Below are positions 41,584-50,042 of a DNA stretch of 50,042 bases, piece after piece. Each line of letters starts with the position of its first letter. Position 1 is the first letter of the stretch. The notes beneath the pieces are model-generated. The model was not told the origin of the DNA and did no database searches. It worked only from the letters and a program-made list of their open reading frames with translations. Source of the stretch: Rachicladosporium sp. CCFEE 5018 (lineage: Eukaryota; Ascomycota; Dothideomycetes; Cladosporiales; Cladosporiaceae); the NCBI GenBank assembly GCA_002077045.2, contig KZ111147.1, forward strand, positions 307,730 to 357,771. The letters are read 5' to 3'. A program made the translations under genes and the position numbers.

Positions 41584-42350
41584 TCCTTTGCTTCTCCAGG
41601 AGCCTGAGACGTGGGTAATGCTGTTTCCCGTGTATCCAGGGCAGTGACTCGCCTCACTGCCGTGTCTGCGAGAGTTCCGAGTCGGAAGCCAAAATAGCTG
41701 GGCTGACCTCTCTCACAGACATGAGTGCAATATTGTTGACTATTGCAGGTGCACTTGGAGCACCACAGGACAGTTCAGACTCTTCGGGAGAGATAGGTCT
41801 GGTAGGTCGTCAGAGATGACGACGTGACTGCAGCCGAAGCTGCAGTGTTCACTGAGGCGACATGATGACTGTTCCCAACGTCGATGGTATTGAAGGATGT
41901 GTATCCAATAGTGATTACTGAAATTCGTTCGGGTGGCTTGCGATATGACCATGCCGGAGAACCGCCTTATGTCAGCCGGTTTAACGTAGACGGTTGTAAG
42001 TTGAATCGATTCCAGTACGCACCATTCTGACTACAGTGTGAAGACGCTTCGATAGCAGACGCATCTGAATATTGGATCACTCAAACGCAGGTTCCACACT
42101 CAGGTGATCCTCCGAACATCGACCACTAGCGCCCTCTAACAATAAGCTCCACAGTAGACTTCACCTCCTCCAGATCAAGGCGGTGAACGTCGGCTCCCTA
42201 CATAGCTACCTTGGATATATTTCATCAGTCACTTTAACGGCATCATTGGCCCCGCTCATATATCGCATTCACTACGGTGACCTGAATCACTCTGGGAGCC
42301 AAGTCTGAGCCTCGATCGCTACCTACCTCAAACGGCCCCGAAGAATAATC
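41584..42350. other. Divergent promoter region between Gcn2 and the 2EXR-like gene
   Basis: About 770 bases with start codons pointing away on both sides. A TGACTC word lies near the Gcn2 end. No gene or repeat is recognised. Confidence 0.5.
41645..41650 (+). promoter_or_regulatory. TGACTC word upstream of Gcn2
   Basis: TGACTC at 62-67 nt before the Gcn2 ATG. If bound by the Gcn4/CPC1-type activator it would feed back on its own sensor kinase. The word is short and very near the start codon, so it may lie within the transcript. Confidence 0.25.
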
Positions 42351-43076
42351 ATGTCCCTCATTGTGCTCCCACCCGAGCTCCGCCTCCAAATCTACGCCCT
42401 ACTCCCAGAATTCCGCTCAAGCCCACATGCCAGCATCCGCGTGACCTCCAGCAGCACCCAAATCCCAGCACTATGTCGCACGTCCCGTCTCCTCCGCCAA
42501 GAGACGCTCCCTCTCTACGCCCAAAGCGCAACTTTCGCAATCGAGCTTACCGCCGGGCTCGACCCACAACGTCTCGTTAGCCAAGAGCTGCACGGCTGGC
42601 TGAACGCACTCGGACCGTACGGGCTAGCGAGATTAAGCAGATTGAACTTCAGTCGGCACTGGGAGCTGTCGAGGCCATCAAGGGGTCAGCACCACGTGGG
42701 CTTTTACGTCTTTCTCGTTCGGGATCTCGCTGGCTTGGGAGCGCAGGCTTCGAGGCGATGGCAGATGAATGTGGGGACTTATCCTATCGTTAAGGATTTG
42801 AGTGGGATGAGGCTGCAATCCGTGCAATTACTGGAGAGAAGCGTGATTGCACGGTTGCAACGTGAAGACGCTCTGGCCGACGCGAGTAGAGAACTCAAAC
42901 TCACGGCAGAGGTGCATGGGCAGCAGGACTTCACGCGAGCCGACTTTGAATATGTGATTGCTGCCATGGACGTTATCGCACGGCATCCTTTCTCTACGTT
43001 CGAGCCGCAGGAGGAGGCAAAGCAGAGGCAGCTTGTGGCATTTGAGAAGATGCGGGAGGAGCTGGCAGCGCTGTGA
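42351..43076 (+). CDS. Small protein with 2EXR/F-box-like N-terminus
   Basis: A single exon of 241 aa. It begins MSLIVLPPELRLQIYALLPEF, the LPPELRxxIY pattern that opens many fungal 2EXR and F-box-like proteins. CRTSRLLRQETLPLYAQSATF follows, the second part of this motif in such proteins. The remainder is predicted mostly helical with no recognised domain. Such families are large and mostly uncharacterised in fungi; if the F-box-like part is real it may bind Skp1. The stop codon lies only 24 bp from the stop of the amidase gene on the other strand, so the 3' ends must overlap. Confidence 0.8.
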   Translation: MSLIVLPPELRLQIYALLPEFRSSPHASIRVTSSSTQIPALCRTSRLLRQETLPLYAQSATFAIELTAGLDPQRLVSQELHGWLNALGPYGLARLSRLNFSRHWELSRPSRGQHHVGFYVFLVRDLAGLGAQASRRWQMNVGTYPIVKDLSGMRLQSVQLLERSVIARLQREDALADASRELKLTAEVHGQQDFTRADFEYVIAAMDVIARHPFSTFEPQEEAKQRQLVAFEKMREELAAL

Positions 43077-43100
43077 TGGTAATGAGGACTCTATCGAAGG

Positions 43101-44750
43101 CTACTGCAAGTCTTTAGCCACCCTTTCTGCTAGATCTAGCATCTTCTCCTCCTGCAGCCTACGACCCACGAGCTGCAAACTGATCGGGATTCCGTGCACA
43201 GCAGCCGCATCATAGTCCTTGTTGGTCGCCACGTCGAATTCGCTCAATGCTTTGTGGTCCTTCGGCTCCACATCGACCTTCTCGTCTGCGAACAGGCCAG
43301 TCGGGAATGACACAGCGCTGTAGTCTAGCACGTTATACACGCCAGTGTACCCGATGTACTTGAAGTCTCCGTGCTTCACCGACGCATATGGCGTGGTCGG
43401 CAAGAGTATTGCGTCCACACCGCCACTGGCCGCCCAGCGATCGAGGTACATCTTACTTAGCGCCGTCCGCTCTTTTTGAAGCTGCCACAGGTCGTACACG
43501 CCAATCTCCTTGGCGACCTCGTAATACTTCATCTCCGGTCTCCATGGTTCACCAGTCACTTCAAGGATCTTTCCCACAGACTTGCCGCCATCAGCTACGA
43601 AGAACTTAGCTATGAGCTCGAGAGCCTTCTGATGACCTTCCGGACCCCACTCGACGATCTCATACCCTTTACCCTTCAACTTCTCCACGACTTCTTTCAG
43701 CGCACGCTGGACAGGCGGCGTTGGCGTCACAATGCCATCATCCCACATCACTGCGATCTTCAACTTCTCGGGCAACGTCACGCTCCGCCATGGCATCTCA
43801 ATGCATTTCGGATCCTTCAGCCATGGCCCTGCATTGGAGACGTGTTCGCAGAAGAGCCGCAAGTCCTTCACGCTTCGCGCCATGGGACCGTGCACAGATC
43901 CCACCGATTCTTGACCACCCATGCCACTCCGCGCATCGAAGTGCGGAAAGCGACCGTAGGAGGGCCGGATGGTCCAAATGCCAGTCATAGCTGACGGGAT
44001 GCGCAGACTACCGCCAATGTCTGTGCCGATGCCTAGCGGGCTACCGTGCAGAGCTATGAGGGCTGACTCGCCTCCTGAGGAGCCTCCTGAGGTGAGATTG
44101 CGATTCAGTGGATTCGTTGTTCTATGTTCCGTCAACACATATCATATAGTCAGCTAGCGATCGCGATACCTTCCAAACGTGTTGTTCACACTCTCCGCAA
44201 TCATCATAGCAGTAGGTACATTCGTCTTCACGTAAGCCACAGCTCCCAGATCCCTCAACATACCCACAATCGTACTCTCGACCTGCATCGGCTCCTCCGC
44301 CCAAGCCGTGAAACCTACGCAGGAAGTTTTGCCGATGATATTAAAGTTATCCTTCAGCGAGATCGGCAGACCGTGTAATGGACCAACGGTCTTGCCAGTC
44401 TCGGCGAAGTGGCGATCGAGCTCCTTCGCCCGGGCGATAGCGTCGTCGAACATAGTGACCGTGAGGCATTTCGTGAGCTGATGGGCGATGGCTGCACGTT
44501 TGCAGAAGGCTGTCGTGACGTCCACGGCTTTCCAGGTTCCTGAGGCGATCTGGGCGACGATGTCGCTGGCGAGTGCGTCTGTGATTGCTAGCTCGTGGTT
44601 GGAGAGAAGGCCAGACTTGGCTGGGAATGATGTGACGTCTAGCTGAGAGGAGGGTGGTAGTTTGTCATCTGGCACTCGCCACTCGGAGGGTATCGAGTCG
44701 AGGAGACGGGCTTGAGCTTTCGGACCTATGTCCTCCCAGCTTGGAGACAT
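43101..44750 (-). CDS. Amidase-signature family hydrolase (fungal general amidase type)
   Basis: Exon 1 44750-44170, a 48-nt intron 44169-44122 (donor GTATCG), exon 2 44121-43101; 533 aa. The Ser-cisSer-Lys triad of the amidase signature family is visible: Lys in GLPISLKDNFN (near 128), the cis Ser in LTSGGSSGGESALIAL (near 208) and the nucleophile Ser in GTDIGGSLRIPS (near 231). The intron splits the FGRTTNPLNRNL motif just before the Gly/Ser block. Family members such as AmdS cleave small amides to acid and ammonia; the true substrate is unknown. No signal peptide or peroxisomal tail is seen, so a cytosolic enzyme is likely. Confidence 0.92.
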
Positions 44751-45532
44751 GTTGCTGGTGTGTCCAGCGATGAATTGTAAGTTGCTCGAGATCGTGTACC
44801 CAGGTCTTCACCAAGTGCCGATGAATGTGGTCACCTGAGTATGTGCGATCGGCTCGAATGGAGAATGGAAAGACTGTATAGAACAAGACAAGGCTGACTT
44901 CGAACCTACTCTGCGACTGATTAGGAAGCTACATCTATGTGTCAAGAGCTGCTCGGTTGTTGGGCAAGCACAAGACGCGGGGCTGGCTTCGAGCCGATAG
45001 TGCTGCTAGTGTGCAGGTCGCATTACCATTCGTAGGACCGGACAGATGCGTTGCCCTCCAGCATACATTGATACTGATGGTACAGCCAAGATGCGCTGTG
45101 TTGGAGTAAGCATGGGCGCTTTGGGCAGACCACTGATGCGCCGGACGATGCTCGGTCCAGGAGCAAAATATACGCAAATGGCTGAGGCTCCCGAAGGCTG
45201 CACACAAGAATGTGAACGGCGCTTCGTCTTGCAGAGTCAACATCGCGGAGGGACGGGTGATAATGAGTGCAGGGAGTTGACCTGGACGTGATCTGAACAT
45301 GGCCCCTGTTAAAAATCTGGCGGAAGCGCGTTTCGTGGTCGAACCTTGGTCGCGATCACAAGACCCTGACCCTGCGCTCGATCGGGCACACGCGTTTCAC
45401 TTCCAGTGAGCGCGACAGAGTGCTCCTTTAGACCTCGTTAGCGACCCCTCAAAGAACGCTGTGTACATACCCAACTATTACAGACCTGCCCTCCAACCGC
45501 CTTCAACCACCACATCCCATCATCTATCAGCC
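44751..45532. other. Divergent intergenic region between amidase and mitochondrial SSB genes
   Basis: The start codons point away on each side. An ACGCGT word (45390-45395) and a pyrimidine-rich leader lie before the SSB gene. Open frames in the middle are short and without recognisable features. Confidence 0.5.
45390..45395 (+). promoter_or_regulatory. ACGCGT (MluI cell-cycle-box word) upstream of mitochondrial SSB
   Basis: ACGCGT about 140 nt before the start of a DNA replication gene. In yeasts this word is bound by the MBF complex at G1/S. Single occurrence; role inferred. Confidence 0.22.
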
Positions 45533-46198
45533 ATGGCCGCCCTCCGCTCCCTCCGCCTGACCTCCCTCTCCTCCCGCGCCTTCTCCACTACCCCCCGCAC
45601 CTCTCTCGCAAAGATGCAGCTCATCGGCCGCCTAGCAGACACGCCCGCCGCGACACCGACGTCCACAGGCCGGGACGTAATCAGATACTCGCTGGGCGTG
45701 AGCAGTGGATCGAGGGACGAAAGCGGGAACCGGAAGGTCAGCTGGTTCAATGTTGCGAGTTTTAGTGAGGGGCCGCAGAGGGATTTGTTGTTGAGTCTGC
45801 CGAAGGGGTGAGTACTCGACTATGGTTGGAGAGGGGTTGGTATTGGTGGAGAAGTTGACAAGCGGAGAATAGCTGGTGTGCGGCAGCTGGGCGCGGAAGT
45901 TGCTGGGTAGGGAGCAATGAATGCAGGGGCTGCAGGCTGACGGATGATTTCACAGGACACTGCTGTATGTTGAGGCAGAGGCGAAGATGGACACGTTCCA
46001 GACGCAAGATGGAAGCAACCGCACAGCATTGAATCTGCTACAACGTAAGGGCCTCAGGGGTTGTAGGATCTTATGACAGAAAGCTAACTGCGCGCAGGTA
46101 ACTTCGAGTCGCTCTCCCGCCCTAAAGTCGACAATCCGGAAGGCGAGGGCGCGGGATCTACGGTGGAAGAACCACAAAGCGGTCTCGGTGCGTCCTAG
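45533..46198 (+). CDS. RIM1: Mitochondrial single-stranded DNA-binding protein
   Basis: Three exons, 45533-45807, 45956-46044 and 46098-46198, encode 154 aa. The start MAALRSLRLTSLSSRAFSTTP is a typical mitochondrial presequence rich in Arg, Ser and Leu without acidic residues. The OB fold starts at KMQLIGRLADTP and continues through VSWFNVASF, then across the first intron as LLSLPKGTLLYVEAEAKMDTF, and across the second as NLLQRNFESLSRP. The protein coats single-stranded mitochondrial DNA during replication, like yeast Rim1 and bacterial SSB. The acidic last 20 residues recall the protein-binding tail of SSB. The first intron (148 nt) is long for this window. Confidence 0.92.
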
Positions 46199-47495
46199 AC
46201 GCCCAAGATTTGCATTTGATGGCCGCTTTGTAACGATGTAATATACCCCTGGACGGCGAACGGCGCTCGAATGTACGCCAGGACGCCGACTTGGCTTTTT
46301 GTATACTCTGCTCAATCACATATCGCCAGATGCTATTGTCGAACTACGTACTCTTGCACAAACCTTCACGGAGTTCGCGATCAATGTGCAAGACCACAGC
46401 TCCGGCGTTCGAGTGTTCCAACGTACCCGGACTGGTGACACATTCCCGTGTTGTGATCATCATTCCATTCAGGACACCGGTGGCAGTCCAATTACTCATT
46501 CTGACGGTAGATGTAGACGACGGTTTCTGCTTTGGGTGAGTCAAGTCGGGCATCGCGCCTACAGTACACGCGGCGAGGCTCAGCGGCCGCCTCAGCCCCA
46601 GCTATGCAGAGGTCGCACTCAGCACGTCAGGCAACATGATGCAGCGCCGAATACCCCCTAACTTGTTACCTGATCGACGCACGGAAGTCGAGACGCGTAT
46701 GTTATACATGCAAAGTGACGATGGGGGGGGCTGTCGAACACGCCCGAGGATTACGTAGCTGTCCTGAATCTTGGCCATGCGCATCTTCGACTGCATGCAT
46801 TTGTCGCCACTGCTTCCGCATTGAATCTCACTTCGTCGAGCAGTTTCTGCAAATGCCAAAATGAAGCCAACAATGCCATGGCCCTTGCTCGTGGCAGGCT
46901 CGCGCCTCGGGGTAGATCAAATTTCTTCACGTGCGGTGCGCTAGCGTAATTGTAATTGCTGCTTGTCACATCGGGCAATAAATGCCTCATGATCAAAGTT
47001 GCCATTGATTCCACGGTAGATGCGAAAGACCCTTCACTGCCAACTCGCCTTAACAGTCGCAGAACCTTGTCTCTACATCACCTCATCTTCCACTCCATCG
47101 ATATCCAAACGCCTGTTGTGTCACGCAAAACCGCAGTATTCTCTTCGCCGCAAGCAACGCAAATCTCGGCCAGACCGCAGCCCAACTCCGACCGTGCAGT
47201 TTGTCATCTGCCCTTCTGGAATCTGCTGACGGCTTGCATCTTTCACTACGCACCGCGGGCTTCGGCGCGGAGTGCCTCACTGAGGCTTGACCGCCTTGGC
47301 TGTTGTGCTTGACAGTACATATATAGTACATCCATACACCAACCTCCGGCGTCTTGTACTGTGCTGAGCGGCGTTCTTCCATAACACCGGCGGCGCCTTT
47401 CGCGCGTGCGCCACTCACACAACCTCGTCAGCGAGAAGCGGGCAGCAACACATCCAGATCTACATATACACAGGCGGAGTCGCAGCAAATCCATC
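46199..47495. other. Long intergenic region between mitochondrial SSB and Sat4-type kinase genes
   Basis: 1.3 kb between two genes on the plus strand. Open frames up to 120 codons exist but have no recognisable domain or good start. The last 300 bases are the promoter and leader of the kinase gene. No RNA gene or repeat is recognised. Confidence 0.5.
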
Positions 47496-49148
47496 ATGGC
47501 GGTTGAGACTGCTTCACTTTCGCCAAACGGCATGAGCCCTGAGATACAGAAGCCGGCACCCACGATGCAGCGACCCGGACAGAGCGCATCGACATCCACC
47601 ACATCGGTGACCTCGACTACGAGGACCACCCCGCCACCCTCAGTACAGTCTGCGACACCGCTTACAAACGGCGAAGCAGACAAATCACAAGCAACACGAC
47701 CTGCCGCAGCACCCAGGAAACCGACGTTCACATCACGAATGAGCAGGCTGTTCTCCTCGAAGGATGTGAACTATGAGAACAGCAACACCAATCGGGAAGC
47801 AAAGGGCACATATTTCCCTGAAGGTGCCGTGGAGGAAGTGGACGAGGATGCGGACGAAGCAAAGCCACGGCCAAACATGCCCGGCCGGACACCTTCGAAA
47901 GCTGGACTCGCAACGCAAGGTGTCGCACGAAATGGAAGCGATGCCAAGAAGGAGAAGGCTGCAGAAGTAGCCGCCGGACCCAAGCGGTTCTGGGTGGATG
48001 AGAATGGCGAGCATCACCACCACCTAAGGAGCGCCAAGCGACAAGAGAAGCTGACTGACATGTTCCGGGACTTCCTCGGCGGCAAAAAGCGTGAGCATCA
48101 GGACGACCAGCAGCTCTCTCTCATGTCTACCTGGATCGATCAGGTCAAAAACGAGAAGCACAAGCTTTCAGCCGAAACGCCCAAAGGCCCAAATGCCACT
48201 GCCTCACTCGTGGACAAGTACGGCAAGTGCCAGGAGATCGTCGGCCGTGGCGCATTCGGCATTGTCCGTGTAGCCCACAAGACCGACCCGAAGGACTCGA
48301 AGCACGAACAGCTTTACGCAGTGAAGGAGTTCCGGCGCCGACCACAAGAGGACCAGCGAAAGTATAGCAAGCGACTGAACTCGGAATTCTGCATCTCCTC
48401 TTCGTTACGGCATCCAAATGTGATCCACACGCTCGACCTGCTTGCAGATCAAAAGGGCGACTTTTGTGAAGTCATGGAGTTCTGCGCAGGTGGCGATCTG
48501 TACTCACTCGTCCTCGCAGCCGGCAAGCTAGAAGTCGCAGAAGCTGACTGCTACTTCCTCCAACTTATGCGCGGCGTCGAGTATATTCACGAAATGGGCG
48601 TGGCCCATCGCGATCTCAAACCCGAGAACCTCCTACTCACGACCCATGGCGCACTCAAGATCACCGACTTCGGCAACGGAGAGTGCTTCCGCATGGCCTG
48701 GGAAACTGAGCCGCATCTCACTTCCGGCCTCTGCGGCAGTGCGCCTTATATTGCACCCGAGGAGTACGTGGAGAAGGAATTCGATCCTCGAGCACTGGAC
48801 GTCTGGGCTTGCGGCGTGATCTACATGGCCATGCGGACTGGACGGCACTTGTGGCGCATCGCGAAGAAAGATGAGGATGGATTTTACGAAAACTACATTC
48901 AGGGACGGAAGTCTGAGGAAGGTTACGCGCCTATCGAGACTTTGCACCGGGTGAGTAATCCTCTTCTCGTTTATCTTGTTGAGTATTCCGGGCATTGCTA
49001 ACAATTTGGGTGTCAGGCACGTTGTCGCAACGTTATCTACAGCATCCTAGACCCCGCGGCCAACCGCCGCATCAGCGCCCACCAGGTCCTGAACTCGGAG
49101 TGGGGGAAGGGAATCAAGGTGTGCAAGGCTGGGGAGGAGGGTTTATAA
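47496..49148 (+). CDS. Serine/threonine kinase of the Sat4/Hal4-Hal5-Npr1 family
   Basis: Exons 47496-48950 and 49017-49148 encode 528 aa. I chose the ATG of MAVETASLSPNG; an open frame extends 30 codons further but without conserved features. The first 235 residues are Ser/Thr/Pro-rich and disordered, ending in KRFWVDENGEHHHHLRSAKRQEKLTDMF-type sequence. The kinase has GRGAFGIV near 250, YAVKEF lysine near 275, HRDLKPEN near 371 and DFGNGE near 391. Asn after DFG and the long segment before SAPYIAPEEY are typical of this fungal branch. Yeast Sat4/Hal4 stabilises the Trk1/Trk2 potassium transporters and supports salt tolerance. The assignment to Sat4 rather than a sister kinase is likely but not certain. 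Confidence 0.9.
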
Positions 49149-49472
49149 CCATGACTGAAGTGAGGTATTCTTCGATTACGAGACTATGCGGCTACGGCAA
49201 TTTCCAAGATATCCATGTCTCTTGAGCGATTCTGCGGGTGCGAATTGATGTATTTGCTGCGGAGAAAGCGTTGTCTGGCGGTCGCTTCGTCGGGTAAAGG
49301 CATGGGCGGGCATTGGCTTTGGGTGTCTTTGCTGGGCAGGTGCACATCCATATAACGCCTCAATGAAATGTCCACTACTAGTTTGCCTTTTGATGTCAAC
49401 GTGCTCGGAGTAAGGTAGCTTGCATCCTCGCTGCTCTGGAAGTCCACACACCCTTTGATGTCGAATGATATA
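49149..49472. other. Intergenic between convergent genes
   Basis: Holds the 3' untranslated regions of the Sat4-type kinase gene (plus strand) and the oxidoreductase gene (minus strand). No further feature is seen. Confidence 0.5.
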
Positions 49473-50042
49473 TCAGGTCCACAAGATACTGTCGATCTCC
49501 CTATGCCTGACCACTGCCGCCGCGAAGTCCGCAGCGCCGGCTTCCTTCAACTTGCCCTCTGCGAACAAGTCGTATAGCTTCGAGATATTCCTGGCTCTCT
49601 CTGCCAGCTCCGCAATATGGGCATCGAACTCCCAATCAATTGTCTTGACCTCGTTGCTCGCGAAATCGAGGTGTTCGATCAGTATCCCAGACCCCGCAAT
49701 GTTGAGGAACGCGGTCTTCGAAGCCGTGATGCGGAGCTCACCCTTCTCGCCCGTCACTGTCCAAGTCAGCGGCAATGTGCCGGGCCATGGAGGAGCGACT
49801 TGGTACGTGGCGGTCAGTGACGCGCCATCCTCGACAAACTTTGAAGGCTGGAGCGTTCCATGGAGAGATACAGATCCGGTACATCCGAAGTAGCTTGTTT
49901 CTCCTCGCCGGAGTCCTTGTCGTAGACGACTTTGCTTGGATATTGGATCTGGGTGTGTGCGTTGAAGTCCTCGTACTCTCCAAGGACATAGTGGATGAAG
50001 TCTAGTGTATGGGCGAGACCTATAGTAACAGGATTCCCGCCG
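49473..50042 (-). pseudogene. Gfo/Idh/MocA (Gal80-like) oxidoreductase, C-terminal part, with apparent frameshift
   Basis: The minus strand enters from the window edge reading GGNPVTIGLAHTLDFIHYV and continues open to SGEEKQATSDVPD near 49880. That frame then hits a stop, while another frame carries on with SLHGTLQPSKFVEDGASL, TWTVTGEKGELRIT and an ending DFAAAVVRHREIDSILWT before TGA at 49473-49475. Together these make the C-terminal beta-sheet domain of the Gfo/Idh/MocA family, Gal80-like branch, in which fungi have both sugar dehydrogenases and the galactose regulator. No plausible intron joins the frames (the only GT..AG pair gives 35 nt), so a one-base loss or sequencing error near 49871-49878 is likely. 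The N-terminal NAD(P)-binding domain lies outside the window. Confidence 0.62.

Noticed and set aside
46299..46661. Possible 120-codon gene after the mitochondrial SSB gene
   Set aside because: No recognisable domain, overlapping short frames in all directions, and composition like the surrounding intergenic DNA. Not enough support without transcript data.
1..50042. tRNA, rRNA, CRISPR, transposase or secondary-metabolite cluster
   Set aside because: I looked for tRNA T-arm-like words, repeat-spacer arrays, transposase or reverse-transcriptase motifs and cluster enzymes and found none that hold up. Short non-coding RNAs cannot be excluded by eye.

Overview
The window is nuclear DNA of a filamentous ascomycete (Pezizomycotina). 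Genes are moderately dense and carry short introns (about 48-150 nt) with GT..AG ends and CTAAC/CTGAC-like branch points. The gene set is fungal: class V myosin, HET-domain protein, MMM1, Cut12, Gcn2, a Sat4/Hal4-type kinase. A Dothideomycete with a diploid or hybrid genome (Hortaea-like) would fit, but that is inference.

The main structural fact is that the window is three contigs joined by two runs of exactly 100 N: contig A (1-10611), contig B (10712-32128), contig C (32229-50042). A is a second version of the first 10.6 kb of B. Both begin with the same bases, and A stops at the base corresponding to 21310. The last 2158 bases of B (29971-32128) are repeated as the first 2158 bases of C (32229-34386). 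The window is therefore best read as one locus in which allelic or homeologous contigs were laid end to end, not as tandem duplications.

Collapsed, the gene order is: glutamine-rich protein (5' end missing) > small MPVVW-type basic/acidic protein > class V myosin > < HET-domain protein < aspartate kinase < MMM1 | SDR oxidoreductase > < FHA-domain Chk2-like kinase | ribosomal protein eL41 > small MGCG protein > < Cut12-like spindle pole body protein < Gcn2 | 2EXR/F-box-like protein > < amidase | mitochondrial single-stranded DNA-binding protein > Sat4/Hal4-type kinase > < Gal80-like Gfo/Idh oxidoreductase (cut by the window end).

The genes are mostly housekeeping and do not form one pathway. 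The clearest functional link is amino-acid control: aspartate kinase is a classical general-control target and Gcn2 is that system's sensor kinase. Each has a TGACTC-type element just upstream. The two versions of the first locus are patchwork: nearly identical stretches alternate with stretches differing at more than 10% of sites, and the last myosin intron is unrelated between copies. Three reading-frame differences or breaks (small MPVVW gene, MGCG gene, Gfo/Idh gene) may be real variants or sequencing errors. I found no tRNA or rRNA gene, CRISPR array, transposon ORF or biosynthetic cluster.
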